64,000 nt of DNA, taken from the NCBI GenBank assembly GCA_934277375.1, contig CAKQTZ010000004.1:62001-126000 (forward strand), read 5' to 3'. The DNA comes from an uncultured Coprococcus sp. Its GTDB lineage: Bacteria; Bacillota; Clostridia; Lachnospirales; Lachnospiraceae. Shown here one piece after another: positions 16,961 through 25,875 of this stretch (within the stretch, counting starts at the first letter, position 1; the number at the start of each line of letters is the position of its first letter). A program made the translations under genes and the position numbers. A model generated the notes under the pieces. It worked only from the letters and a program-made list of their open reading frames with translations, was not told the DNA's origin and did no database searches.

Positions 16961-18088
16961 ATGGCAGATTATATAAAGGGCGTGGATCTCTCCGCTGTTG
17001 CCGAGGTTGAAGAGCTGGGTGCAAAATATTATGACAATGGTGTGCAGGGAGATATATTTGACATACTGAAGAACTATGGTGTGAATTCTGTGAGACTTCG
17101 TCTGTGGAATGATCCGTACACGGAGGACGGCGTACCTTATGGCGCGGGCACAAATGACCTTGAGGTATACAAGAAACTCGCGAAGCGCGCTATGGATCAT
17201 GGAATGAGCATTCTGCTTGATTATCACTACAGTGATTTCTGGGCTGATCCGGGCAAGCAGAGAGTGCCGAAGGCGTGGAGAGGCATGGATGCGGATCAGC
17301 TTGAGCAGGCTGTGTACGACTACACAAGGGAGACTCTTTTAGAGATGAAAGATGCGGGCGTTTTCCCGCAGCTTGTTCAGGTTGGAAACGAGCTTACAAA
17401 CGGACTTATGTGGCCGCTGGGACAGAAACCGGAGTATGACAATATCGCCAAGTTTGTGAGCGCAGGAATAAGGGCAGTCAGATCGGTTGACTCAGATATT
17501 CCGGTCATGATACATCTCGACAATGGCGGCAACAATCCTATGTATGTGGACTGGTTTGACCACTACATGGAAAGAGGAGAAGATTTTGATATAATTGGAA
17601 TGTCGTATTATCCGTTCTGGCATGGAACCATGAAGGAGCTTGAGGTCAACATGCGGGATATGGCGGCCAGATACGGCAAAAAGATAGTTATCGCTGAGGT
17701 TTCCATGGGATTTACGATGGATGACTATGCGGACTATGAGAAGCTGGGGCCTGACGATAGAAAGGGCTATGCCACAAAGCCTTCACTGGTGGAGAAGCTT
17801 GACTATCCTATGACACCTGAGGGTCAGGCGGAATTTATGAACGATATAATGAAACTGATAGATGATGTTCCTGGTGGCGATGGTTTTTATTACTGGGAGG
17901 CAGGCTGGATACCGGTGCCGGGAAGCGGCTGGGCTACGGAAGGTGCTCTGTCATACATAGAGGAGGCTGGACCATGCGGAAATGAATGGGCAAATCAGGC
18001 GCTTTTTGACTATGATGGACATGCTCTGCCGGCACTTAAGACTATACGAGATTACAAGCCGGAGCACAGTGACTATCCACTTAAGTAA
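16961..18088 (+). CDS. GH53 arabinogalactan endo-beta-1,4-galactanase, cytoplasmic
   Basis: The ATG at 16961 is chosen for GAAGGAGA seven bases upstream; the open frame extends 16 codons further without a binding site. The 375-aa product begins with GVDLS and shows NSVRLRLWNDPY, HYSDFWADPGKQ, the acid/base glutamate in VGNE (about residue 144) and the nucleophile glutamate in IAEVS (about residue 245), all GH53 hallmarks. It cleaves beta-1,4-galactan. Unlike most GH53 enzymes it has no signal peptide, so it would act on imported galacto-oligosaccharides. A perfect hairpin follows at 18094. Confidence 0.93.
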   Translation: MADYIKGVDLSAVAEVEELGAKYYDNGVQGDIFDILKNYGVNSVRLRLWNDPYTEDGVPYGAGTNDLEVYKKLAKRAMDHGMSILLDYHYSDFWADPGKQRVPKAWRGMDADQLEQAVYDYTRETLLEMKDAGVFPQLVQVGNELTNGLMWPLGQKPEYDNIAKFVSAGIRAVRSVDSDIPVMIHLDNGGNNPMYVDWFDHYMERGEDFDIIGMSYYPFWHGTMKELEVNMRDMAARYGKKIVIAEVSMGFTMDDYADYEKLGPDDRKGYATKPSLVEKLDYPMTPEGQAEFMNDIMKLIDDVPGGDGFYYWEAGWIPVPGSGWATEGALSYIEEAGPCGNEWANQALFDYDGHALPALKTIRDYKPEHSDYPLK

Positions 18089-18093
18089 ATTAT

Positions 18094-18124
18094 GGGGACG
18101 GAGGGGTCTGACCCCTCCGTCCCC
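18094..18124 (+). terminator. GGGGTC-type perfect hairpin after GH53
   Basis: GGGGACGGAGGGGTC and GACCCCTCCGTCCCC pair perfectly around one base. There is no clear T run. It shares the GGGGTC/GACCCC core with the repeats at 45216-45350. Confidence 0.55.
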
Positions 18125-18284
18125 GTGGTTTCTGATAGTAAAGTACATGTTTTTGATACATTTGGGTATGTTTTGGTTGGGCGGGTCTGTGTATAATATA
18201 TACGGATACGCCTTTTTTAATATATTTGGCAAATTTACAGATGGGGGACAGGAAGGGTTGTTCTGATTGATCAGGAGGTAAGGT

Positions 18285-20357
18285 ATGAAAAAAGTAGCAT
18301 TGTTCATGGATGGCTGGAAGAGGTATTTCACCTATGCCTGGCCGCTGGGATTTATGCAGAAGATAAAGGAAGCCAGGGCTGATGTGAATTTGTACATATT
18401 CAACAGCAACGGCAATTGGAACAGGGACAACGGTTACAGCTATGGAGAATACAATATATATAATCTGCCAGAACTGACAGACTTTGATGGGATCATAATA
18501 TCTGTCAACAATATCAAATATCCGGGCGTCACGGCGGAACTGCTGGACAGGATAAGGAAGAGTGGAGTTCCGGCTATAAGCCTTGAGACTGCGTTTGACG
18601 GTCTGCATTTTGTGGGTATAGACAATTATGATGCTATGTACGATATGACTCGGCATATGATAGAGAGGCACGGTGCAAAGAAGATGTGGTATCTTGCCGG
18701 ACCGAAGGACAACTATGAGGCTCAGGAGAGATGCCGGGCATTCAGGGACTGTATGGATGAATATGGCCTGACTGTGGATGATGAGGATGTCCTATTTGGA
18801 GATTTTGGTTTCAATGACGGTGTGACGGGCCTTGAGGAGCTGCTCAGAGCACATGGACATACGTGTATAAAACACGAGAAGGACGGACCTGATTACGGCG
18901 GCCCTGCTGAGGTGTATGGTGAGATAACCAGTGGCAGTTTTGCGGATTCTGCCCCGGATGCCGAGGCTTCGAATAATGAGGAGATGGATGATAGAAGGCT
19001 GGAAGAACGGGAGATAGTGAGGAAGATCCTTCCGGATGCAATAATCTGTGCAAATGACAATCTGGCGGTGGGTGTGTGCAACAGAGCTGAAGCACTTGGA
19101 CTTTCTGTGCCAAATGATTTTAAGGTTACGGGATTTGACAACTTTGATAAAGCGGCGTACTATACGCCACGCATAACAACAGTGAGCAGGATCCGTGAGA
19201 AGATCGGAGCTGCGGCTGCAGAGATCATGCTGAATATCTGGGCAGGAAATAATCCGGATACCAGCTCTTATATAGATTATAACTGTATATTTACGGAGAG
19301 CTGTGGCTGCGGCGCGGATGCCATGCTGAACGGCAGACAGTATCTGAAGAATTATATAATGGGAATTGTGGAACGCGAGGAGATTGATGAGAGTACTCTG
19401 GATTTTACGCATTTGCTCAGCAAATGCAATGATTACAGTGGTCTTTATCCATGTGTACAGACGGCATATTCACAGGCAGAGTGTAAGAGATGCGTTATGG
19501 TTGTCGACAGATCACTTGTGGAGATGGGGGGCTCTGGACCGACTCTCTCAGCGGCGTACGATGAGGATGTATTTGCTGTGAAGGGCTATCCTCAGAGAAT
19601 GCAGATCGTGTACAGGCAGGGCATAGCGGATGACGGTAACGATACATACCACAGTATGTTTCCTCTTCTGGATGATGAGACAGGCGGCAATATATTTTTA
19701 TTTGCGCCATTTCATTTTGGAGAAAAGGCAGTTGGGTTCTGCTGTGTCGAAAATGGATATTACCTCATGGATAAGCAGCTTTGGTCAACTGTAATGAGCG
19801 AAGTGAATGTAGCCATGATAAATCTGTTCAACAAATGGAGGCTGGAGCAGATCAATCAGGAGCTTACAGCGATATCAATAAAGGATCCGCTTACCCAGAT
19901 ATATAACAGGGAAGGCATGAGACAGATCGCTGCCAGGGCATTCGACAAGGCTTCGGGTCAGGGCAGGGCACTTCTCATAATGTTTGCCGATATGGACAGG
20001 CTTAAATATATAAACGATACATACGGTCATGAGTACGGAGATAAGGCGATAAAGAGTGCTGCCAGAGCTGTGGCAGGAGGCGGCGGAATAAGCAGTATTC
20101 CGGTGAGATACGGTGGAGATGAATTCGTATCCATATCTATATACGATGAGGAAGAGACTCCTGAAGAAAGAAAGGCGGCGATCCTGGAGAAGGCCAGGGA
20201 GATAGCCGCACAGGAGAAGCTTCCGTTTCCGCTGGAGTTTAGTATAGGTTATGTTATAACAGACCCGGATTGTGATAAAACCCTTGAAGAGTATGTGAGG
20301 GAAGCGGATCACAGCATGTATCAGGAGAAGATGCAAAGAAGGGTAAACAGACAATAA
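18285..20357 (+). CDS. LacI-type sugar-sensor domain fused to GGDEF diguanylate cyclase
   Basis: 690 aa, CAGGAGGTAAGGT before the ATG. Residues ~1-345 form a periplasmic-binding-like domain of the LacI/GalR kind (LDRIRKSGVPAISLE, GIDNYDAMYDMTRHMIE, DAIICANDNLAVGVCNRAEALGLSVPNDFKVTGFD), with a ~40-residue acidic insertion near residues 200-240. It has neither HTH nor signal peptide, so it is a cytoplasmic sensor. A middle GAF-like region follows (~380-510). The C-terminal ~160 residues are a GGDEF domain with intact GGDEF at about residue 608 and no RxxD inhibitory site in front. It probably makes c-di-GMP in response to a sugar. Confidence 0.9.
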   Translation: MKKVALFMDGWKRYFTYAWPLGFMQKIKEARADVNLYIFNSNGNWNRDNGYSYGEYNIYNLPELTDFDGIIISVNNIKYPGVTAELLDRIRKSGVPAISLETAFDGLHFVGIDNYDAMYDMTRHMIERHGAKKMWYLAGPKDNYEAQERCRAFRDCMDEYGLTVDDEDVLFGDFGFNDGVTGLEELLRAHGHTCIKHEKDGPDYGGPAEVYGEITSGSFADSAPDAEASNNEEMDDRRLEEREIVRKILPDAIICANDNLAVGVCNRAEALGLSVPNDFKVTGFDNFDKAAYYTPRITTVSRIREKIGAAAAEIMLNIWAGNNPDTSSYIDYNCIFTESCGCGADAMLNGRQYLKNYIMGIVEREEIDESTLDFTHLLSKCNDYSGLYPCVQTAYSQAECKRCVMVVDRSLVEMGGSGPTLSAAYDEDVFAVKGYPQRMQIVYRQGIADDGNDTYHSMFPLLDDETGGNIFLFAPFHFGEKAVGFCCVENGYYLMDKQLWSTVMSEVNVAMINLFNKWRLEQINQELTAISIKDPLTQIYNREGMRQIAARAFDKASGQGRALLIMFADMDRLKYINDTYGHEYGDKAIKSAARAVAGGGGISSIPVRYGGDEFVSISIYDEEETPEERKAAILEKAREIAAQEKLPFPLEFSIGYVITDPDCDKTLEEYVREADHSMYQEKMQRRVNRQ

Positions 20358-20370
20358 TAAAAAATATCAA

Positions 20371-20415
20371 AAAATGGAGAATCATGTCTTATGTACTGAT
20401 TCTCTATTTTTATTC
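20371..20415 (+). terminator. Rho-independent terminator after the GGDEF gene
   Basis: TGGAGAATCA pairs with TGATTCTCTA, followed by TTTTTATT. Confidence 0.85.
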
Positions 20416-20531
20416 AGTATGTTATAATTAACTGTCATTATGACAGTCTGCGCAGGCGCAGACGTCGCAATGCTCATTATATCATGTGGATTATTTATAT
20501 TAGATACTTAGGATCAAAAGGAGGATATACA

Positions 20532-21689
20532 ATGCTTAAGAATGTAACAGACACAGTATTTTACGTGGGTGTGGATGACAAGGACATAGACCTGTTCGAG
20601 AATCAGTACATCGTGCCAAACGGCATAGCGTACAATTCGTATGTCATCATGGACGAGAAGATTGCCATCATGGATATGGTGGATGCAAAGTGTGCAGACC
20701 AGTGGTTTGCAAATGTGGCAGAGGTGCTTGGCGACAGAAAGCCGGATTACCTCATCATATCCCATCTGGAGCCGGATCATTCTGCCAACCTTGGCGATGT
20801 GCTCGCAAAGTATCCGGATATCAAGATCGTATCAAATGCAAAGCTTTTCGGAATGCTTCCAAACTTTTTTGAGATTCCTGTGGCAGACAGAAGCGTGACT
20901 GTTGCAGAGGGTCAGACACTCTCACTTGGAAGCCATACACTTCAGTTTTTCATGGCTCCTATGGTTCACTGGCCTGAGGTCATGGTCACATATGAGCAGA
21001 GCGAGAAGATACTCTTCTCAGCGGATGCATTTGGCAAGTTCGGCACTCTGGATACAGACGAGGACTGGGCATGTGAGGCAAGAAGATATTACTTCAATAT
21101 AGTAGGAAAGTATGGAATGCCAGCTCAGGCACTTCTCAAGAAGGCAGCAGGTCTTGACATCCAGAAGATATGTGCACTTCATGGCCCTATACTCACAGAG
21201 AATCTTGAATACTACATAGGCAAATATCAGCTGTGGTCAACCTACACACCTGAGGATGAGGGAATCTTCATCGCTTACTGCAGTCTCCATGGCAACACAG
21301 AGAAGGCTGCAAAGAAGCTGGCGGAGGTCCTTGAGGCGAAGGGTGCTCCAAAGGTTGCGATATCAGACCTCTCCAGAGATGACATGGCGGAGTGCATAGA
21401 GGATGCCTTCAGATACGACAGACTGGTTCTGGCAGCTCCTACATACGATGGGGGCGTGATGCCTGTCATGTCGGATTTTATCAACCACCTGAAGATGAAG
21501 GCGTACCAGAAGAGAAAAGTGGCATTCATTGAGAACGGTTCATGGGCTCCAATGGCAGCAAAGCTCATGAAGGAACAGATGTCAGCGATGAAGGATATAG
21601 AGATCGTGGACGAGCACGTGACCATAAGGTCTGCGTTCAAGCAGTCGGACATGGCAGCACTCGAGGCGCTGGCTGGAAAACTGTTATAA
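20532..21689 (+). CDS. flavodiiron protein (FprA family oxygen/NO reductase)
   Basis: AAGGAGGATATACA fixes the ATG at 20532 (385 aa). Residues ~1-245 form a metallo-beta-lactamase-like domain with the diiron ligands HLEPDH (about residues 78-83), His in MVHWPEVM, Asp in FSADAFG and His in LHGPIL. Residues ~255-385 form a flavodoxin domain (IAYCSLHGNTEKAA, then APTYDGGVMP, then ENGSWAPMAAK). It reduces O2 to water or NO to N2O in the cytoplasm, protecting anaerobes, with electrons from rubredoxin or a similar donor. Confidence 0.95.
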   Translation: MLKNVTDTVFYVGVDDKDIDLFENQYIVPNGIAYNSYVIMDEKIAIMDMVDAKCADQWFANVAEVLGDRKPDYLIISHLEPDHSANLGDVLAKYPDIKIVSNAKLFGMLPNFFEIPVADRSVTVAEGQTLSLGSHTLQFFMAPMVHWPEVMVTYEQSEKILFSADAFGKFGTLDTDEDWACEARRYYFNIVGKYGMPAQALLKKAAGLDIQKICALHGPILTENLEYYIGKYQLWSTYTPEDEGIFIAYCSLHGNTEKAAKKLAEVLEAKGAPKVAISDLSRDDMAECIEDAFRYDRLVLAAPTYDGGVMPVMSDFINHLKMKAYQKRKVAFIENGSWAPMAAKLMKEQMSAMKDIEIVDEHVTIRSAFKQSDMAALEALAGKLL

Positions 21690-21758
21690 GAGATAAGGAT
21701 AATAAACATAAAGTAAGTCTGGAACCGACTTACATACGTAGTTATTATTTATCTAACA

Positions 21759-21951
21759 GGTGAGTTGCCACAATAAAGTTGTTACACAGAGTTGCTATAC
21801 ATATTGTGAGCAGGGAATTTGAGCCCGCCGGTCCTTAGGTGGCGCTGTGAGGCGGCACCATAGTACCGCTGCAGGGCGAAATAAGCGGAAGCGACCCAGC
21901 GAATGATATGTATAGCAACTCTGTGTTCAAAGAAAAAATTGCCAACTCACC
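21759..21951. repeat. large intergenic hairpin element 2
   Basis: The outer arms GGTGAGTTG / CAACTCACC and the inner 20-base arms 21785-21804 and 21906-21925 pair perfectly. They are separated by a ~17-base internal loop on each side. The core (21805-21905) is GC-richer than its surroundings and contains TTTGA-GCCCGC and GCGGAAGC-GACC. It lies between the flavodiiron gene and the MATE gene. Architecture matches element 3 although arm sequences differ entirely. Confidence 0.8.
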
Positions 21952-21983
21952 GTCACATCAATAATGTAAGGAAGGTGTAAGAC

Positions 21984-23333
21984 ATGGCTAAGTCCATGGT
22001 TTCCGGTAAGCCTCTCGGTCTGATGCTGCAGTTTGCCACGCCGCTTTTGCTCGGCAATCTGCTCCAGCAGACGTACAACATAATAGATGCGGCTATTGTG
22101 GGGCAGATACTGGGAGATAAGGCTCTGGCTGGGGTCGGAGCAAGCAGCAGCATACAGTTTCTGGTTCTGGGATTCTGTATGGGCTGCTGCGCAGGATTTG
22201 GTGTTCCTGTTGCAAAATATTTTGGTGCAAATGATATGCACAAGATGAGAAAATACATATTTAATGGCGCGGTTCTGACGGGCATCATAGCACTTATCGT
22301 TACATCAGTGTGTGCTATATGCTGTAATCAGATATTGCACCTTTTGTCCGTTCCGCAGGATATATTTGATAAGGCATACTCCTATCTTATAGTTATATTC
22401 CTGGGAATCCCATTTACACTTATGTATAATTATCTGTCAAGTGTGCTCAGATCCCTGGGAGACAGCAGAACGCCGTTCATGTTTCTGGCGTTCTCGGCGA
22501 TACTCAACATATTCCTTGACCTGTTCTGTATAGTGGTTCTCAAATGGGATTGCGCCGGTGCGGCTATAGCAACCATCACGGCACAGGCGGTGAGTGGAAT
22601 ATTGTGTCTTGTGTATATCTTCAAGAAGGTTCAGATCATGCATCTTGAGGAACAGGACAGAAAGGTGGAGGGCACCGCAGTGAAGGAACTTCTCGTCATG
22701 GGAATTCCGACAGGTCTGCAGTTCTCTATAACAGCCATAGGAAGTATGGTCATGCAGTCCGCAAATAACAAGCTGGGCAGCGTGTACGTATCAGGCTTTA
22801 CAGCCGGTATGAGGATAAAGCAGTTTACTATGTGTCCATTTGACGCATTTGCAACTGCGGCTTCTGTATTCTGCAGCCAGAATCTTGGGGCTGGACAGGC
22901 AAAGCGTATAAAGCAGGGCTTGTGGCAGGCGATAGCTGTTGCAGTGGGATATGGATTGATAGCAGGACTTATCATGATATTCTTTGGCAGACCGCTCTCT
23001 ATGATATTTGTAAAGAAGAGCGCAGTCGATGTCCTTGATGCCTCTGCGAAATACCTCAGATGTATGGGATTCTTCTACTGGAGCCTCGGTATACTGAATG
23101 TGGCGCGTATGGTGACACAGGGACTTGGATATTCCGGTCGGGCTATATTCTCAGGTGTTACAGAGATGGCGGCCAGGATCATAGTGAGCCTGGGATTTGT
23201 CGGAACATTTGGATTCACGGCCATCTGTTTTGCTGACCAGACGGCATGGGTCACAGCGACTATTTACATATTGCCGACATGTCTTTACTGTGTGAAGAAG
23301 TCCACGGCGAAGATTGCTGCGGGAACGGTGTGA
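21984..23333 (+). CDS. MATE-family multidrug/metabolite exporter
   Basis: 449 aa with about twelve hydrophobic segments. The N-terminus PLGLMLQFATPLLLGNLLQQTYNIIDAAIVGQ and the repeat-two counterpart GIPTGLQFSITAIGSMVMQSANN are characteristic of MatE domains. It exports cationic compounds or metabolites using an ion gradient. AAGGAAGGTG precedes the ATG. Hairpin element 2 lies in its upstream region and may belong to its leader. Confidence 0.93.
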   Translation: MAKSMVSGKPLGLMLQFATPLLLGNLLQQTYNIIDAAIVGQILGDKALAGVGASSSIQFLVLGFCMGCCAGFGVPVAKYFGANDMHKMRKYIFNGAVLTGIIALIVTSVCAICCNQILHLLSVPQDIFDKAYSYLIVIFLGIPFTLMYNYLSSVLRSLGDSRTPFMFLAFSAILNIFLDLFCIVVLKWDCAGAAIATITAQAVSGILCLVYIFKKVQIMHLEEQDRKVEGTAVKELLVMGIPTGLQFSITAIGSMVMQSANNKLGSVYVSGFTAGMRIKQFTMCPFDAFATAASVFCSQNLGAGQAKRIKQGLWQAIAVAVGYGLIAGLIMIFFGRPLSMIFVKKSAVDVLDASAKYLRCMGFFYWSLGILNVARMVTQGLGYSGRAIFSGVTEMAARIIVSLGFVGTFGFTAICFADQTAWVTATIYILPTCLYCVKKSTAKIAAGTV

Positions 23334-23345
23334 TATGGAAAAGAT

Positions 23346-23399
23346 AAAAATGCGTATGAATAACCGAGACTGTTGTCTGAGGATTCATACGCATTTTAT
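23346..23399. terminator. bidirectional terminator between MATE and DinD-like genes
   Basis: AAAAATGCGTATGAAT pairs with ATTCATACGCATTTT. The A and T flanks serve either strand of these convergent genes. Confidence 0.85.
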
Positions 23400-23422
23400 A
23401 GTTGTGACATATTCGGGTTATA

Positions 23423-24325
23423 TCACTTTTCCTTGCTGTCATCAAGCAGCTTGGGAGTGTTGGAGTTTAATGGGGATAGTATGCTGCGCCCTATCTGCTT
23501 TTCAAGGGATTCACGTGCATTTCTGGCAATATTGCCACCTTGGATGGTAGCATCTGTGGCCTCGGTTATACCTTGAGGATTAGTTGCCTTTGATATCTCG
23601 GTTGTCGATATCTCTGCAAGAGCATTCAGGACAAGCTCTGTGTTAGTCATATTGTCTCTGAGATTTTCTTTTTTCAGCCTTTTAAACTTTTTATATTCTT
23701 TCACTGTTTTTCCTGACCATGCGGCAGTAAGTATGTTTGTAAGAGAAGCATACTGTCTGGAATCGGTAATGCCGGCACGCCTCCACTCATTGGTCATATC
23801 TTTACGAATCTCTATCCCACGCATACGCTGGGCTATCCATTCTTCAGAATATCCTTTGTTGCGGTATGATTCTATAGCACGATCTATAGCAATCTGAGGA
23901 TCAACTTCTTCGTCCAGACGTTGTTTGCCCACCATTGCCAGCCATTGCTTGAATGGCTCAGCCTTTTTTGACGGAATGGACTGGATAATTCTCAATAACC
24001 CATGTGTGTTTGTTGCTTGGATTTTACGCATTTTACCATCAGCGGCTATCATTTGAATAGGGGTACAAATTGTACCCCAGTTAGCTGATAATTCTGGGTC
24101 GCGGGATCGTAACTTTTTTACATATTGTTTTGGGTCGGAACTATCGGTCAAAACGTCAATTATATCAATTATGGAAAAATACCATTCCTCCTCCTGTGAG
24201 TGCCATACTTTTCTGACTTTATCATCATATATAAATTCAAGTTCCTGTTCGCTTAACTCTGGTATATCTGATACCTCAACAGGAGCAGTCGAGGAAGTAT
24301 TCTCATCATATACATAAAAAAGCAT
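23423..24325 (-). CDS. Bro-N / DinD-like DNA-damage-associated protein
   Basis: The ATG at 24325 is preferred, with GGAG eight bases upstream. The 300-aa product has a Bro-N/antirepressor-like N-terminal region (KVRKVWHSQEEEWYFSIIDII, LRSRDPEL, ATNTHGLLRIIQSIPS). The middle and C-terminal parts strongly resemble the E. coli DNA-damage-inducible protein DinD: IESYRNKGYSEEWIAQRMRG, then LTNILTAAWSGKTVKEYKKFK, NLRDNMTNTEL and ALAEISTTEIS. DinD has been reported to inhibit RecA. The gene lies 18 bases behind an S24 repressor, forming a probable damage-inducible pair. Confidence 0.85.
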   Translation of the reverse strand: MLFYVYDENTSSTAPVEVSDIPELSEQELEFIYDDKVRKVWHSQEEEWYFSIIDIIDVLTDSSDPKQYVKKLRSRDPELSANWGTICTPIQMIAADGKMRKIQATNTHGLLRIIQSIPSKKAEPFKQWLAMVGKQRLDEEVDPQIAIDRAIESYRNKGYSEEWIAQRMRGIEIRKDMTNEWRRAGITDSRQYASLTNILTAAWSGKTVKEYKKFKRLKKENLRDNMTNTELVLNALAEISTTEISKATNPQGITEATDATIQGGNIARNARESLEKQIGRSILSPLNSNTPKLLDDSKEK

Positions 24326-24343
24326 AATAATCACTCCAATCCA

Positions 24344-24994
24344 TTAAAATTTTGCCCTTAACTCCACTACCTTACCAATGATCTTGACAGGTTTATTTTT
24401 TATGGTTTCATCGTCAAAATAGAGCGGTGCATAGCTGGGGTTGGTGGAAATCAGTTCCAGTCCTTCTTTATATTTTCTCAGACGTTTGCACACGGCGTCT
24501 TCACCAGCTATTGTAGCAATAACAGTGTCTCCTGTGTCTGCATCATCCTGTTGACGAACAATTACAACGTCGCCGCTGCTGATCTTGGGTTCCATGCTAT
24601 CCCCTTTTATTCTAAGAGCGTAGAATTCGCCAGTTTTAGCAAGACTTTCGGGTATTTCTTCTGTAACAATAATCTTTTCGGTTGAACAAAATGTTTTGTC
24701 ACATGATATATAATCAAATACAGGAATTGCATATGCCTCTGATTTCTTTTGGCTTCTTATGATATCTTTTTCTTCCAGAAGATCAGACCTAGAGCAATTG
24801 AAAATAGCGCACATGTGGTCAATTTTGTCCATTCGGGGAGACTTTAGTCCGTTACACCAATTTGACACAGTTGCAGTGCTGACATTCATCTGCTTAGCAA
24901 AGGCAGCTTGAGTATATTGATATTTATTAAGAAAAAAGAAAAGATTCTTTGCAAATTGGTCATTCATTCTTCTTTTAAATTCTATATCGGACAT
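24344..24994 (-). CDS. CI/LexA-like repressor: XRE HTH plus S24 peptidase
   Basis: The ATG at 24994 follows AAAGGAGG; the open frame continues 11 codons upstream without support. 216 aa. An HTH (YTQAAFAKQMNVSTATVSNWCNG) at ~25-65 is followed by an S24 autoprotease domain with the serine in GDSMEP and the lysine in AVCKRLRK, the Ser-Lys dyad used for RecA-stimulated self-cleavage. It should repress its own operon and release it on DNA damage. AAGTTAACTT sites upstream are its likely operators. Confidence 0.9.
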   Translation of the reverse strand: MSDIEFKRRMNDQFAKNLFFFLNKYQYTQAAFAKQMNVSTATVSNWCNGLKSPRMDKIDHMCAIFNCSRSDLLEEKDIIRSQKKSEAYAIPVFDYISCDKTFCSTEKIIVTEEIPESLAKTGEFYALRIKGDSMEPKISSGDVVIVRQQDDADTGDTVIATIAGEDAVCKRLRKYKEGLELISTNPSYAPLYFDDETIKNKPVKIIGKVVELRAKF

Positions 24995-25030
24995 AGTAAT
25001 CAACCTCCTTTTGAACAAATTATACACTTA

Positions 25031-25074
25031 AAGCTAACTTAATACAATATAGAATAAATATAAGTTAACTTATA
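25031..25074. promoter_or_regulatory. paired operators of the S24 repressor
   Basis: TATAAGTTAACTTATA (25059-25074) is a perfect 16-base palindrome. A second half-match, AAGCTAACTT (25031-25040), differs from its core by one base and lies 31 bases away (about three helical turns). Confidence 0.7.
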
Positions 25075-25284
25075 GTAAAAAATAACAGCGAGATAAAAGG
25101 GGAACAAACTTTGACATATCCTTCTATTCATTATAAAATTAACCTGATTTTAATGTTTCTCATATCTTGGTTTAATCATTGGTTGGTATAGTAACAACAT
25201 CAGTTGATGATATCAGCAACAAGCAATCAGAAAGACGACAGATCGTCGGAAGATGATGTGACCAAGATAAAGAGAAAGGGTGTA

Positions 25285-25830
25285 ATGATTATGGATAAAC
25301 TTGAAAAGGTAGAAAAGTTAAGAGAAAAGACAGGCGTCAGTTATGAGGATGCGAAGAACGCTCTGGAGGCATGCGATTACGATCTGCTGGATGCGATCAT
25401 TTATCTGGAGAAGCTGGACAAGGTGAAAGCCCCTGAGGTGGAGAGCTTTACCACGGGTGCAGAGCAGCAGACCTCAACAGAGTTCGAGCAGGCACAGCAG
25501 ACATATACAAACGACTGCAATAAGGTGACATTTGGACAGATGATGGACAGATTTTTCAAATGGTGTGGCAAAGTGTTAAAGAAGAGTGTGGACAGCACAT
25601 TCATAGTAGAACGCAAAGGCCAGACCATGATAAACGTTCCGGTTCTGGTGCTTGTGATCGCACTCATACTTGCATTCTGGGTAGTGCTTCCACTTCTTGT
25701 TGTAGGTCTCTTCTGTGAGTGCAGGTACCATTTTGAAGGAATCGGCGACATCAACGTAAACCTTAATAGCGCATGCGACAAAATGGCAGACTCAGTAGAT
25801 AACCTTAAGTCCGACGTCAACAATAAGTAA
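25285..25830 (+). CDS. UBA/TS-N-like and DUF4342 membrane protein
   Basis: The start at 25285 (ATGATTATGGAT, or the ATG six bases later) follows AAAGGGTG; the frame extends 27 codons upstream without a binding site. 181 aa. Residues ~4-45 form a UBA/TS-N-like three-helix domain (KLREKTGVSYEDAKNALEACDYDLLDAIIYLE). The central DUF4342 part has a basic segment then one long hydrophobic helix (VPVLVLVIALILAFWVVLPLLVVGLF). The C-terminus is hydrophilic. Function of the family is unknown. Confidence 0.8.
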   Translation: MIMDKLEKVEKLREKTGVSYEDAKNALEACDYDLLDAIIYLEKLDKVKAPEVESFTTGAEQQTSTEFEQAQQTYTNDCNKVTFGQMMDRFFKWCGKVLKKSVDSTFIVERKGQTMINVPVLVLVIALILAFWVVLPLLVVGLFCECRYHFEGIGDINVNLNSACDKMADSVDNLKSDVNNK

Positions 25831-25838
25831 AAAATGAA

Positions 25839-25869
25839 AACAGAATATCTTTTACCGATATTCTGTTAA
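25839..25869 (+). terminator. hairpin after the DUF4342 gene
   Basis: AACAGAATATC pairs with GATATTCTGTT, followed by a weak AATTA tail. Confidence 0.55.
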
Positions 25870-25875
25870 TTACCA

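Noticed and set aside
21759-21951. Element 2 as an insertion-sequence end pair or MITE
   Set aside because: No target-site duplication was seen, and the arms share nothing with elements 1 or 3, which copies of one mobile element would.
23423-25830. A prophage
   Set aside because: Repressor and Bro-type genes are phage-like, but no integrase, structural, lysis or attachment features are nearby.
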